A DNA stretch of 36,213 nucleotides from Elusimicrobia bacterium CG1_02_56_21 (GCA_001871115.1 MNUR01000098.1:1-36213), one strand, 5' to 3'. Counted from the first letter of the stretch, positions 1 to 8,942 are shown. The notes: generated from the letters alone by a model not told the origin. Numbers and translations: made by a program.

Positions 1-1
1 C

Positions 2-217
2 TCTTCGTGCACGCAGGCTCTCGCCCTGGTACGGCAGACGGGCTCCCGGGACCCGCTTTATCTTCTTTTTGACGATTGGTTTTGTCATCCTGAAGAGATA
101 CCTGCGAGCTTTGAATCTTTTATGCGGGGGCTTGAGCGGCCCGGGCAGGTAGAGGAATTATCGGCTACGAAATATACGCGCTATCTGCGCGTATCGGGGA
201 CCGGCCGCCCTTTATGA
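2..217 (+). CDS. C-terminal fragment of an unidentified protein, cut by the window edge
   Basis: An open frame runs in from the left edge and ends at TGA 215-217, giving the last 71 residues of a protein whose start lies outside the window. The visible part contains aromatic and acidic stretches (LYLLFDDWF, PEEIPASFESF) and no motif I recognise. The stop overlaps the ATG of the next gene as ATGA, so the two are translationally coupled and belong to one operon. Since the next genes are a glycosyltransferase and a flippase, this may be another polysaccharide-assembly enzyme, but that rests on position alone. The coupling and the codon use similar to its neighbours argue that the frame is real. 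Confidence 0.6.
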   Translation, partial: SSCTQALALVRQTGSRDPLYLLFDDWFCHPEEIPASFESFMRGLERPGQVEELSATKYTRYLRVSGTGRPL

Positions 218-1494
218 TATATTTTCATAATCCACACTACGCTTCTTTCTACGGGACCAACGTGTTTAACGCTCTGACGCGCCGGTTTAATCACCGTAAA
301 TATTGGTATATAGGCCGGTATATCCTCAGCCAGGCGGAAAAGGATGTAGGTATACTTATCAATCTCGAACAGAATTCCTTCGCCATGTTCTTCACTTACA
401 AGGTTCCCTTCCTTAACAGGATAGTAACTCTCTGTGAGCTTGCGGTCTGGCTGGTACTAAACCGCGTTAATCCGTTTAAGGTCCCGGTGCGTTTTTCCAC
501 CGGCTGTCTGACAAGCGGGGATGTTGTGGTGGTCTTCGCTTTTGACAATCTGCAGCGCCCGGTCAGCCTGCTTGAGGAATTGTCAAAAACCCCCTGCGTG
601 AAAGTAGTCCACATGACACATTACTTATTTGATACTTCCCGGGTGTCCGCCCACGCGGAAAAGCTGGGGGCGGTGTTCTTCGCGGCAGAGAGCAACCTTA
701 CTAAATATCCGTATTTCGCGCATTATTTCCCGTACTATTGCCGCGATACTTATCTTCTCCCATTTATTCCGCAGCCGAGGTTTTCCCGCAGAAAGTCTTT
801 TTCAGAGCGCAATCTGAAGTGCCTGGCCCTGGGGACGCTCACAATTCTCAGGAAGAAAGAGGAGACAAAAGACGTAATGGATTTTTTTGGAACCGACTGC
901 GTACATCCAATGCGCCGGGCGATCTATGAGAACCGGGATTCAATGCGCGATATGATCGCCAGCAGCGTCAGCTTATATAACGCCGACGCGCCGTCCAAAG
1001 ACGTTAAGGCGCAGCAGAATGTTCTGGCCAAGGCTTACTCCGCGCTCTGGAATCTTATCAATGCGAAGCAGAAGAAGTATTTTTCCTTTAGCGCGGCCGA
1101 CCAGTTCAATAAATACGCCATGTTTGTGGTGCCTGAGGAAATAAATAATCTTCCCGCGATGGGTTGGGTCGAAGGGATGGCCTGCGGTTCAGCCTATATC
1201 GGCCTGGACGACCCGATGTACACCGACCTGGGGCTGCGCCCCGGCGAGCATTACATTTCTTACGACAATACGCTGCAGGGGCTGCTGGACGTCATAAAGC
1301 ATTATCAGAAAAATCCCGCCGAGCTTGAGCGCATAGCCGAAAACGGGTACAGATTTGTGACGGAGCTCCTGAACGGGCCCCGGGCCGCTGCCGTCTTCCT
1401 GGCCGACCTCCGGGAACTGGCGGCGCAGGCGGCCGCGGGCACTCCCCCGGAAAGCCTGAAGTTCAGCTCTTCTTTTGTAAAGGCAGAAAAATGA
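214..1494 (+). CDS. glycosyltransferase, GT4/CgeB-like fold (probable)
   Basis: This 426-residue soluble protein has the look of a two-domain GT-B glycosyltransferase. The C-terminal third carries the typical layout PAMGWVEGMACGSAYIG, then DLGLRPGEHYISYDN, then a helical tail ending GYRFVTELLNGPRAAAVF, which corresponds to the nucleotide-sugar-binding region and closing helix of group 1 transferases. No transmembrane segment is evident, so it probably works at the inner face of the membrane on a lipid-linked glycan. The start at 214 overlaps the previous stop, and its TGA overlaps the ATG of the flippase gene at 1491. Donor and acceptor cannot be told from sequence. The N-terminal half is divergent, so the family call is moderate. 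Confidence 0.6.
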   Translation: MIYFHNPHYASFYGTNVFNALTRRFNHRKYWYIGRYILSQAEKDVGILINLEQNSFAMFFTYKVPFLNRIVTLCELAVWLVLNRVNPFKVPVRFSTGCLTSGDVVVVFAFDNLQRPVSLLEELSKTPCVKVVHMTHYLFDTSRVSAHAEKLGAVFFAAESNLTKYPYFAHYFPYYCRDTYLLPFIPQPRFSRRKSFSERNLKCLALGTLTILRKKEETKDVMDFFGTDCVHPMRRAIYENRDSMRDMIASSVSLYNADAPSKDVKAQQNVLAKAYSALWNLINAKQKKYFSFSAADQFNKYAMFVVPEEINNLPAMGWVEGMACGSAYIGLDDPMYTDLGLRPGEHYISYDNTLQGLLDVIKHYQKNPAELERIAENGYRFVTELLNGPRAAAVFLADLRELAAQAAAGTPPESLKFSSSFVKAEK

Positions 1495-2987
1495 CCTCCG
1501 TTTCCCCGTTCAGAACCCTGCTCAAAGGCTCGGCCATAGCTTTCTCCGGCAATGGCCTGATCTACGCACTCGCTTTTGTTTTCCAGATAATGCTGGTGCG
1601 CCTGCTCGGCACCGGCGGCTACGGTACCTGGGGTTTCGCTTTTACGCTGATGCTCACGGTGGCCCAGCTTAGCACCCTTGGCCTGGGTTTCGCCTCTATT
1701 TACTTCGCCTCGCGCGGCAGCTCTGCGGTTCCGTCCCCTGCCTCGGTCTCCCGTATAGCCATAGTCTCGGTGCTCTTCTTTTCCGGGGCCGCGGCGCTAT
1801 TTTTACCGGCTGCCGCTTATTTATGGATAGTTCCCGCCTACCACTTTGAAAATATAGGTCCCCTCATTTATATTCTTTCCGCCGGGGTCCCTATAGTGGC
1901 CTTCGTAAGCATAGCGGAATCAATTTTCAGAGCGCACCATGACGCCTCCGCGGCTTTCAAGATGAAGCTGGTGCCCGAAGCCCTGAAGGTGATGGTGATC
2001 CCGGCGGCCCTGCTCCTGTTCGGAGTGGATACCCGGGTGGTAGCCGCGTCTATGCTCCTGGTGCTCGCGGCCCCCGCCGTTTACGGGGCCTATATGCTCA
2101 ATAAGCTGGTGGTCCCGCTCCGCGCGCTGTGGCCTGCCAGGGATTTTCCGGCCGCGGCCATCCCCCTGCTGGCGTATTCCCTGCCTTTTTTCCTGCACGA
2201 AGTCTTAATGATGCTGCGCGACAGGGCTGATACTTTTATTATCGGCTATATTTCAACGGCCAGTTATCTGGGGATATACAGGGGCGCGTATGTGCTGGCC
2301 GCGATGGTGGCTTTTATTCCGAACGCTGTGGCCTACCTGCTGTTCCCCCTGATGAACAGGATAGTCAGCGAGCAGGGCAGGGAGGAACTGGCGGAGTTCG
2401 GCGAGCGGACTATAAAAGTGCTGATCTACGGCGGGATCCCGGTTGTGGTTACAATAATTATTTTCGCGCGCCAGCTTATGACGCGGGTGCTGGGCCCGGA
2501 TTTCCTTGCGGGTGAAAGGGCTCTCCTCCTCCTTACCCTCTCTTCAGGTGCCGGGCTGTTCCATGTTTTTTATGGCCACGTGCTCGCGTCCAAGAACCGC
2601 GTGAAGCTGCTGCTGCTTGCGAATGCGCTGGCCTTCGTGGTTAACCTGACACTGAATATTCTGCTTATACCCGGCTACGGCATAACCGGGGCCGCGGCTG
2701 CCAGCCTGGCCAGCTCCATTTTGCTGACCCTGCTGGCCGCGCGCTTCGCTTCTGCGGCGCTTCAGCAGTTTATTTTCCCGGTCAGGACCGCAGGCGCGCT
2801 GCTGGCGGCTTTAGGTTTCGTGGCCGCGGCTTATATTTTCAGGGACAGGAGCATTTTTATCTCCTCCGCCCTTTGTGTATCTTTTTATGCCGTCTGGGCC
2901 GCCTGGCTGGCGGTTTTTGAACGGGCTGAAATGACTAAAGCGCTGGAGAATCTGCGCTCCTTCGTGCAGAAGAAGAGGGGGGGCTGA
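1491..2987 (+). CDS. Wzx-like polysaccharide flippase (MOP superfamily)
   Basis: A 498-residue, highly hydrophobic protein with about 12 to 14 membrane segments spread over its whole length. Early residues LLKGSAIAFSGNGLIYALAF and the following VRLLGTGGYGTWGF are typical of the first helices of Wzx/RfbX flippases, and NILLIPGYGITGAAAAS in the C-terminal half is the usual second-repeat signature. Wzx proteins move undecaprenyl-linked glycan repeat units across the inner membrane before polymerisation. It starts inside the stop of the glycosyltransferase gene (ATGA overlap) and is followed after one base by the methyltransferase gene, so all three are co-translated. The substrate is unknown. 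Confidence in the MOP/Wzx class is high. Confidence 0.85.
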   Translation: MTSVSPFRTLLKGSAIAFSGNGLIYALAFVFQIMLVRLLGTGGYGTWGFAFTLMLTVAQLSTLGLGFASIYFASRGSSAVPSPASVSRIAIVSVLFFSGAAALFLPAAAYLWIVPAYHFENIGPLIYILSAGVPIVAFVSIAESIFRAHHDASAAFKMKLVPEALKVMVIPAALLLFGVDTRVVAASMLLVLAAPAVYGAYMLNKLVVPLRALWPARDFPAAAIPLLAYSLPFFLHEVLMMLRDRADTFIIGYISTASYLGIYRGAYVLAAMVAFIPNAVAYLLFPLMNRIVSEQGREELAEFGERTIKVLIYGGIPVVVTIIIFARQLMTRVLGPDFLAGERALLLLTLSSGAGLFHVFYGHVLASKNRVKLLLLANALAFVVNLTLNILLIPGYGITGAAAASLASSILLTLLAARFASAALQQFIFPVRTAGALLAALGFVAAAYIFRDRSIFISSALCVSFYAVWAAWLAVFERAEMTKALENLRSFVQKKRGG

Positions 2988-2988
2988 G

Positions 2989-3813
2989 ATGGCGGAATCC
3001 GCCCGTTTCGGGTTTGGCGAAAATTGGAAAGCATATATAGCTTCCCTGGACGAGGATCGTATACTTGCCGCAGAGCGGTCGCTTAAAGATATCTTGGGGA
3101 AAAAGGCCTTGGCCGGTAGAACATTTGCGGATATTGGCTGCGGCAGCGGGCTGTTTTCCCTGGCCGCCCTCCGGCTCGGGGCGGCGCGCGTAGCGGCTTT
3201 TGATTATGATAAGAACAGCGTCGCGGCTGCTATGGCCGTGAAAGCCAGGTTCGCCGCCGGCGCGGAGAACTGGACGATAGAGAGGGGATCCATACTTGAC
3301 GAGGAGTACGCGGCCTGCCTTGGGAAATTCGACTGCGTATATTCCTGGGGGGTGCTGCATCATACCGGGGCGATGTGGCGGGCAGTGGATATCGCCTCGC
3401 GCATGGTCAAACCCGGGGGTATATTCTTTATAGCGCTATATAATGATCAGGGGTTAATCAGCGCTTTCTGGAAAGCCGTTAAAATAATTTATAACCGCCT
3501 GCCTGTTCCTGTCCGGCCGGTTTATGCCGCTGTTTTTTTTGTCCGCTTCTGGCTTATCCCTTCCCTGAAGGACCTGCTGCACGGGCGCTTTTTCTCTACT
3601 CTTAGGTCTTACCGCGGCCGAAGAGGGATGTCCGCCTGGCATGATGTTGTCGACTGGGTCGGCGGCTTCCCGTTTGAGGTGGCCTCTGTTAAGGCGGTAG
3701 CGGATTTCTGCGCGGAGCGGGGATTTTCCCCGGTAACCGTGCGAAGCGTCCGTGGACACGGCTGCAATGAATTCGTTTTTAAAGCGGGGCCCCCGCCTTT
3801 GCCTCAGGCCTGA
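2989..3813 (+). CDS. class I SAM-dependent methyltransferase
   Basis: A 274-residue protein with a clear Rossmann methyltransferase core. Motif I is FADIGCGSGLFSLAA (near residue 45), the acidic end of strand 2 is AAFDYDKNSVAAA, and motif IV is FDCVYSWGVLHHTG with the HH common in UbiG-like enzymes, followed by MVKPGGIFFIALYN. The ATG at 2989 lies one base after the flippase TGA, so it belongs to the same operon, and a role in methylating a surface glycan or its lipid carrier is plausible. The C-terminal half has a basic, aromatic insertion (about 155-200) that could touch a membrane or glycolipid. The true substrate cannot be read from sequence. Confidence 0.85.
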   Translation: MAESARFGFGENWKAYIASLDEDRILAAERSLKDILGKKALAGRTFADIGCGSGLFSLAALRLGAARVAAFDYDKNSVAAAMAVKARFAAGAENWTIERGSILDEEYAACLGKFDCVYSWGVLHHTGAMWRAVDIASRMVKPGGIFFIALYNDQGLISAFWKAVKIIYNRLPVPVRPVYAAVFFVRFWLIPSLKDLLHGRFFSTLRSYRGRRGMSAWHDVVDWVGGFPFEVASVKAVADFCAERGFSPVTVRSVRGHGCNEFVFKAGPPPLPQA

Positions 3814-3876
3814 ACCGGCCCCACTGGGCAGATGCGCATAAAGGGAGCAGCAGGCAAAGGGCCGTTATTTGTGTCT

Positions 3877-4605
3877 TCATTTTGTTCCAAAAGTTACATT
3901 TCCCAGCTCTATCGGCTCGCGTTTTTTTGCGTCCAGGGCTATCAGGTAAAAGCTGTAAAAAATAATTGCGGAGCCGGCCAGGAAGATCGCTTTGGCTACG
4001 CTCCCGGGATGCGCTATCAGGCCCAGCTCTGTTAAAAGATAGGTCCAGTCATGCTCGCCTCCTCCCACCAGCGGCAGGGACTGTTTTATAGCGTCCCCGG
4101 CGTAGATGCTTATGTTAAGCAGGTTCTGTCCTATCCAGAAAAGGCAGAGCTGCCAGGCCAGATTGGCGCCCTGGCGCATGAAATGAATCAGGCAGACGGC
4201 AGGGATAAGCAGCTGAAAAATAGTTCCTCCCAGCATCATTATAAACCGCCCGAAAAACCCGAGGAAAACATGACCCGCTTCATGCGCGGCCAGGTTTACG
4301 AAGTCCAGGAAGGAAAAATAATCTTCTTTCCCGAACCAGCGTGTATAAAATAAAAAAAGTCCGGCAATGATCATAACCCTGGCCCAGAGGCGGAAAGCGG
4401 GGCGTGTCTCGCCGTCAGTCAGTATTTCTGAAGCAGAGCGGCCAGCAGCCGCTGACAATATCTTGCGCACTTTTACAGCGGTGCGCACTTCTTCCGGTAT
4501 ATGGAGCTTTTTATAGCAAGCTCCGCAGAATTCACTGTCGGGAGCGTTAGCCGCCGCGCAGTAAGGGCAGTTTATATTGTCGGGAATATCCTGAGAACTC
4601 TGCAT
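3877..4605 (-). CDS. zinc-ribbon membrane protein with HEAGH motif, M50-like
   Basis: A 242-residue protein that starts with a rubredoxin-type zinc ribbon (C13-x2-C16, C27-x2-C30) and continues as a membrane protein. A segment at about 75-87 precedes H108-E-A-G-H112, which sits at the start of the next hydrophobic block. Further on come N161-x9-D171 and H185-D186. This arrangement (HExxH in a membrane helix, later Asn/Asp in another) resembles M50-type intramembrane metallopeptidases such as the PF13398 group, so H108, H112 and a later Asp would bind zinc. The Glu needed for catalysis is present. The ATG has no Shine-Dalgarno; a TATAAT box lies 7 nt upstream (4613-4618), just beyond the preceding gene's terminator. 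Substrate unknown. Confidence 0.65.
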   Translation of the reverse strand: MQSSQDIPDNINCPYCAAANAPDSEFCGACYKKLHIPEEVRTAVKVRKILSAAAGRSASEILTDGETRPAFRLWARVMIIAGLFLFYTRWFGKEDYFSFLDFVNLAAHEAGHVFLGFFGRFIMMLGGTIFQLLIPAVCLIHFMRQGANLAWQLCLFWIGQNLLNISIYAGDAIKQSLPLVGGGEHDWTYLLTELGLIAHPGSVAKAIFLAGSAIIFYSFYLIALDAKKREPIELGNVTFGTK

Positions 4606-4623
4606 GGCTATAATTATATTAAT

Positions 4624-4656
4624 AAAAAAGGCCGGGCTTTCGGGCCCGGCCTTTTT
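4624..4656 (-). terminator. intrinsic terminator after the coiled-coil protease gene
   Basis: GGCCGGGC (4630-4637) pairs with GCCCGGCC (4644-4651) over a 6-nt loop. It is flanked by a run of A on the left and T on the right, so it has a U-tract in either direction. On the minus strand it ends the gene at 4675-6159 and abuts the TATAAT box of the next gene. Confidence 0.85.
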
Positions 4657-4674
4657 AAGCTGGTTTAATCCCGC

Positions 4675-6159
4675 TTACCTGTAGTACCTGTCAGGGTTGT
4701 AGATGAAGTAGAAGTCAAACGGGTCCAGGCGGGGCAGGGAGACGTAGCGATCTCCCTTTTCGTCGGTCTTCTCTTCCAGTTCAAAGCCGGGCATACGGCT
4801 CATGAACCGCCCCTCTTTATTATCGTCAGGATTTTTTACTATGCCTGTCTCTTCGATTTCATCCACGACGCTGGTGGCCCATTTGTAGGTTACGGCGCTG
4901 TCCCCGAATTCCTCCCAATCGCCGTCAGAATTTTTTTCATACATTTTTTTGCGAAGAGCTTCCGGAGCCATCCCTACCTTTTTGCTTAAGGGGATAAGCA
5001 GGCGGCGCTCCCATTCTTTTGCCATTTCCAGCTGCTCTTTCATCTGGGTCATGTTGCCCCTGGAACCGGAGGACATCTGGTGGTGAAGTATGATCGCATT
5101 AGGGTAGACATATGACTGGTCGGCCAGGGTGGTTATGATAGCCGCCATGCTGGCGGCATAGGATTTAACCACTACGCTGATTGGGGCCCTGCTGGCCTGC
5201 ATAGCTTTGACTATGCGGTAGCCCGCCATTACTGAGCCGCCGGGGCTCATGTCTATGACTATGAAGATAGGCTGGGTTGAGATATTGTTGAAGTAGTGAA
5301 TACGCTCGGTCACGTAGTCCGCTATCCCGGAGTAGATGGGGCCGTTAAGGGCTATCCGCCGGTCGCTTATTATGAGTTTCCCATTTTTGAAAGGCTGACT
5401 GGTGTACACGGGCTCTTTGTTGCTTTCAGTTTTCCATTCAGCTTTCTTCTTGCGGGTCTCGATATCAGCCTCGAGCCTGGTTATTCGGGCGTCCATGTTC
5501 ATTCTTTCAATTTTAAGGGTGCGCTCTTCAAGGTCAAGGCGTTTAAGCTTGAGGTCTATTTCGTTCTTTTCGCTGCTATAGGCGATCAGGTCGGCGCGCT
5601 CTTTCTCGGCGTTAAGGTTGTTCTGGGCCCTGAGATTCTCTATGCGGATGGACAGTTCGTTCATCAGCAGGTTGTTCTTTTCGTCGGCGAGTTTGTTGTC
5701 CAGGGTCAGCTTGGCCAGTTCTTCGCCTTTGGCGCTGGAGAGAGCTTTGGCTTGCTCGGCAAAGAGCTTGTTCTGGGCGGCCAGCTTCTGGTAATCGGTT
5801 TCCAGTTTCTCTATTTCGGCCTTGCGTTTTTCTTCGTTCAGCTTATTCTCCGAAAAAGTGCGGGAGAGTTCCGCTTCCAGCGCCGCGGTTTTATTTTTTT
5901 GTTTCTGGACTTCCAGTTCATACTGGGCTTTCAGCTCCTCTTTTTCAAAATTCAGCTGCTGCAGTTTTTTCTTCAGCCTCTGGTCGGCCAGTTGGTTCTC
6001 GGCGGTAAGTTTTGCGAGCTCGGCCTGTTCGGGGGAGGGCGTAGGGGCGGGTTGTACCGTCACTTTGGCGGAGGCCTGATCTTTGGCGGCCGCCGGCAGG
6101 GCCAGGGCGCAGCAGAGTAGCGCGGCGGCTGCGGATAAAATATGGATACTGCGTTTCAT
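4675..6159 (-). CDS. secreted coiled-coil protein with ClpP/SppA-like serine protease domain
   Basis: Start chosen at 6159 (MKRSIHIL): GGAGGT sits 4 nt upstream, a signal peptide follows directly (cleavage near ALPAAA, about 25), and the promoter at 6191-6219 lies downstream of the longer candidate start at 6246. The 494-residue product has a Pro-rich linker, a long charged coiled coil (about 40-235, Glu/Lys/Gln/Leu) and a ClpP-fold domain (about 255-440). Within it DMSPGGSVMAGYRI is the substrate-binding turn, SYAASMAA carries the nucleophile Ser (about 336), IILHHQMSSG the His (about 358), and VVDEI the probable Asp (about 430). ClpP is normally cytoplasmic, whereas this one is exported, so it is closer to SppA or NfeD-type clan SK proteases. 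It lacks the AAA+ docking context. Substrate unknown. Confidence 0.8.
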   Translation of the reverse strand: MKRSIHILSAAAALLCCALALPAAAKDQASAKVTVQPAPTPSPEQAELAKLTAENQLADQRLKKKLQQLNFEKEELKAQYELEVQKQKNKTAALEAELSRTFSENKLNEEKRKAEIEKLETDYQKLAAQNKLFAEQAKALSSAKGEELAKLTLDNKLADEKNNLLMNELSIRIENLRAQNNLNAEKERADLIAYSSEKNEIDLKLKRLDLEERTLKIERMNMDARITRLEADIETRKKKAEWKTESNKEPVYTSQPFKNGKLIISDRRIALNGPIYSGIADYVTERIHYFNNISTQPIFIVIDMSPGGSVMAGYRIVKAMQASRAPISVVVKSYAASMAAIITTLADQSYVYPNAIILHHQMSSGSRGNMTQMKEQLEMAKEWERRLLIPLSKKVGMAPEALRKKMYEKNSDGDWEEFGDSAVTYKWATSVVDEIEETGIVKNPDDNKEGRFMSRMPGFELEEKTDEKGDRYVSLPRLDPFDFYFIYNPDRYYR

Positions 6160-6190
6160 TGTGACCTCCATCGCTGTTTTATCAGCATAA

Positions 6191-6219
6191 ATAATAACGG
6201 TTGTCGGGCCGGTTGTCAA
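6191..6219 (-). promoter_or_regulatory. near-consensus sigma-70 promoter of the coiled-coil protease gene
   Basis: On the minus strand TTGACA (6219-6214) is followed after exactly 17 nt by TATTAT (6196-6191). Transcription would begin near 6184, about 25 nt before the ATG at 6159, leaving room for the GGAGGT ribosome site. This decides the start codon. Confidence 0.85.
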
Positions 6220-6323
6220 TGAACCGTCCGGCTTTGGCCCGGGCAATTTAAAAGCTGCTTTGCGATCGCGGAGCGGGGGGCATGCTTTATAAACGCGTAT
6301 AAAAATTGTTTAATGTAGCTACT

Positions 6324-8942
6324 ATGCTCAAAAAACTCCTTGAAACCTTTATAGGCTCCAAAAGCGTACGCTCTATGAAGACCATCCAGCCGGTGGTCGA
6401 CCGGATAAACGCGCTCGAGGATGAAATTTCAAAACTTTCCGACGAAGAACTTAAGGCCAAAACCCCCGAATTCAGGGAGCGCCTGGCCAAAGGCGAGACG
6501 CTTGATGATTTGCTTCCCGAAGCCTTCGCCTGCGTGCGCGAGGCCTCAAAGCGCGTGCTCAAGATGCGCCATTACGACGTACAGCTTATAGGCGGCATAG
6601 TTCTTCACCGGGGCAAGATAGCCGAAATGCGCACCGGCGAGGGCAAGACCCTCGTGGCCACCCTGCCCTGCTACCTTAACGCGCTTACCGGCAAAGGCGT
6701 GCACGTGGTCACGGTCAATGATTACCTCGCCAAGCGCGACTGCGCCTGGATGGGCCCGGTGCATGAGTTCATGGGCCTTACCATCGGCTCGGTCCAGCAT
6801 GACATGAACAACGAAGACCGCCGCGAGATGTACAACCGCGACATCACCTACATCACCAATAACGAGATCGGTTTCGACTACCTGCGCGACAATATGGTGA
6901 TGGAGAAAGAGGAGCGCGTTATGCGCAACCGCAACTTTGCCGTGATAGACGAAGTTGACTCTATTTTAGTGGACGAAGCCCGGACCCCGCTTATTATCTC
7001 CGGCCCGGCCGAAGAATCCACCGACAAATACTATACGGTAAACCGGATGGTCCCGCTGCTTGCTCCCCGCTTTATCACCGAAAAAGAAGAGATAGAAGCC
7101 AAGCGAGACGGAGTGGACCTGGGAGTTGGCTTTGACGCGGTGATAGACGAAAAAAGCCACACGGCCACCCTCACCGAGGAAGGCGTTCATAAAGCCGAGA
7201 AAATACTCGGCGTAGGCAATATCTACGACGACGTTAATTCCGAGTGGTCCCACCATATCACGCAGGCCCTGCGCGCCCACCATCTGTTCCGCAAAGACGT
7301 GGAATACGTGGTGAAAGACGGCGAGATAATGATAGTGGACGAATTTACGGGCCGGCTGATGCCGGGCCGCCGCTGGTCGGACGGCCTCCACCAGGCTATT
7401 GAGGCCAAGGAAAACCTCCGGATCAAAGAAGAGAACCAGACCCTGGCTACCATCACTTTCCAGAACTATTTCAAGCTCTACAATAAGCTCTCCGGTATGA
7501 CCGGTACGGCCATGACCGAGGCCGACGAGTTCTGGGAGATCTATCACCTGGACGTGGTGGAGATCCCGCCGAACCGGCCCCTTGTACGTGTAGATTCCAC
7601 GGACCGCATTTACCGCACCGAGAGGGAAAAGAACAATGCGATCGTAGCCGAGATAGACGAGCGCTGGCGCAAAGGCCAGCCGATGCTGGTGGGAACGCGC
7701 TCCATAGAAAAATCCGAGAAATTCGCCGCGATGCTGCGCACCAAGGGGATCCCGCACCAGGTTCTCAACGCCAAGTATCATGAGATGGAGGCCCAGATCA
7801 TAGCCCAGGCGGGGCGCAAAGGGCAGATCACTATAGCCACCAATATGGCCGGCCGCGGAACCGACATTGTGCTGGGCGGCAACCCGCCCGAGCAGAGCGA
7901 GCACGATTATGTGAGCGGAATAGGCGGACTTTGCGTGCTGGGCACGGAGCGGCATGAAAGCCGCCGGATAGACAACCAGCTGCGCGGGCGCTGCGCCCGC
8001 CAGGGAGACCCGGGCTCTTCCGTTTTTTACGTTTCCCTCGAGGACGAGCTTATGCGCCTGTTCGGTTCTGAGCGCATCTCCGCCATAATGGAGAAGCTCG
8101 GGATGGAGGAGGGCGAAGTTATAGAGTCTTCGCTGGTCAGCCGCCAGATAGAAGGCGCGCAGAAGCGCGTTGAGGGTATGAATTTTGACGCCCGCAAGCA
8201 GCTGCTGGATTATGACAATGTAATGAACAAGCAGCGGCTGGCGGTTTATGAGCTGCGCAATATAATCCTGGACGGTATCGGAGTGGCCGACCGGGTGAAG
8301 CGGATGATACATGAGGCGGTGGAGGAGCAGCTGGACCTTAACGCCCCGCTCGAGCAGGCTTCGCAGTTATGGAACCTTGAATCGCTTAATATTTACCTGA
8401 AGAAGATAGCCGGTATAGACCTGTCTTATACCCCGGACGAGGTCCACGGCCTGACCCGTCCCGTGCTTTATGATGAAGTGATGAAGCGCGTGGACGCCGC
8501 CTATTTTGCCCGCTTTAACGATTTCGCGGAGCGGAACGTGGATTTCGCCGAGCTGCAGCGGGTTCTGCTCCTGCAGATAATGGACCATATCTGGAAGAAC
8601 CACCTTTTTGAACTGGACCATCTTAAGAAGGGCGTAGGCCTGCGCGCTTACGGCCAGAAAGACCCGCTCATCGAGTACCAGAAAGAATCCTACATTCTTT
8701 TCGAGGCCATGCTGGCCCGCGTGCGCGACCAGATGGTGGAATATGTTTTCCGCATCCAGCTGCCCCCGCGCCCGGTGGCGCGGCCGGTAGCCGTGGGGGG
8801 AGCTCCTGTACAGAGCCTGGGCGGCCGGCAGGCTACGGCGACCAAGCCGGCCTCCAAGTTTGCCGACGCCAAGACCGGGCGCAACGACCCCTGCCCCTGC
8901 GGTTCCGGCAAGAAATACAAAAAATGCCACGGGGCCGGATAA
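6324..8942 (+). CDS. secA: preprotein translocase ATPase SecA
   Basis: SecA drives secretory proteins through SecYEG. The ATG at 6324 (MLKKLLETFIGSK) gives 872 residues, a usual length; an upstream TTG at 6306 would add six residues with no support. Visible motifs: MRTGEGKTL Walker A (about 102-110), VIDEVDSILVDEARTPLI Walker B (about 206), GMTGTAMTEADEF, the helicase motif TNMAGRGTDIVLGG, and QLRGRCARQGDPGSS. The C-terminus ends in the zinc-binding SEC-C tail NDPCPCGSGKKYKKCHG, which binds SecB and lipids in other bacteria. No strong Shine-Dalgarno precedes the start. The gene is divergent from the coiled-coil protease and followed by repeat element A, so it is probably transcribed alone or with lnt. 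Confidence 0.97.
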   Translation: MLKKLLETFIGSKSVRSMKTIQPVVDRINALEDEISKLSDEELKAKTPEFRERLAKGETLDDLLPEAFACVREASKRVLKMRHYDVQLIGGIVLHRGKIAEMRTGEGKTLVATLPCYLNALTGKGVHVVTVNDYLAKRDCAWMGPVHEFMGLTIGSVQHDMNNEDRREMYNRDITYITNNEIGFDYLRDNMVMEKEERVMRNRNFAVIDEVDSILVDEARTPLIISGPAEESTDKYYTVNRMVPLLAPRFITEKEEIEAKRDGVDLGVGFDAVIDEKSHTATLTEEGVHKAEKILGVGNIYDDVNSEWSHHITQALRAHHLFRKDVEYVVKDGEIMIVDEFTGRLMPGRRWSDGLHQAIEAKENLRIKEENQTLATITFQNYFKLYNKLSGMTGTAMTEADEFWEIYHLDVVEIPPNRPLVRVDSTDRIYRTEREKNNAIVAEIDERWRKGQPMLVGTRSIEKSEKFAAMLRTKGIPHQVLNAKYHEMEAQIIAQAGRKGQITIATNMAGRGTDIVLGGNPPEQSEHDYVSGIGGLCVLGTERHESRRIDNQLRGRCARQGDPGSSVFYVSLEDELMRLFGSERISAIMEKLGMEEGEVIESSLVSRQIEGAQKRVEGMNFDARKQLLDYDNVMNKQRLAVYELRNIILDGIGVADRVKRMIHEAVEEQLDLNAPLEQASQLWNLESLNIYLKKIAGIDLSYTPDEVHGLTRPVLYDEVMKRVDAAYFARFNDFAERNVDFAELQRVLLLQIMDHIWKNHLFELDHLKKGVGLRAYGQKDPLIEYQKESYILFEAMLARVRDQMVEYVFRIQLPPRPVARPVAVGGAPVQSLGGRQATATKPASKFADAKTGRNDPCPCGSGKKYKKCHGAG

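Noticed and set aside
5296..6120. 274-aa open frame antisense to the coiled-coil protease
   Set aside because: It mirrors the Glu/Lys/Leu-rich coil (giving Phe/Leu-rich nonsense) and has no ribosome site; the minus-strand gene has domain motifs, promoter and signal peptide.
6160..6246. Longer start for the coiled-coil protease
   Set aside because: The start at 6246 lies upstream of the near-consensus promoter and would bury the signal peptide.
6966..8312. 448-aa open frame antisense to secA
   Set aside because: It lies wholly within secA, whose conserved motifs are unambiguous; a shadow of GC-rich codon bias.
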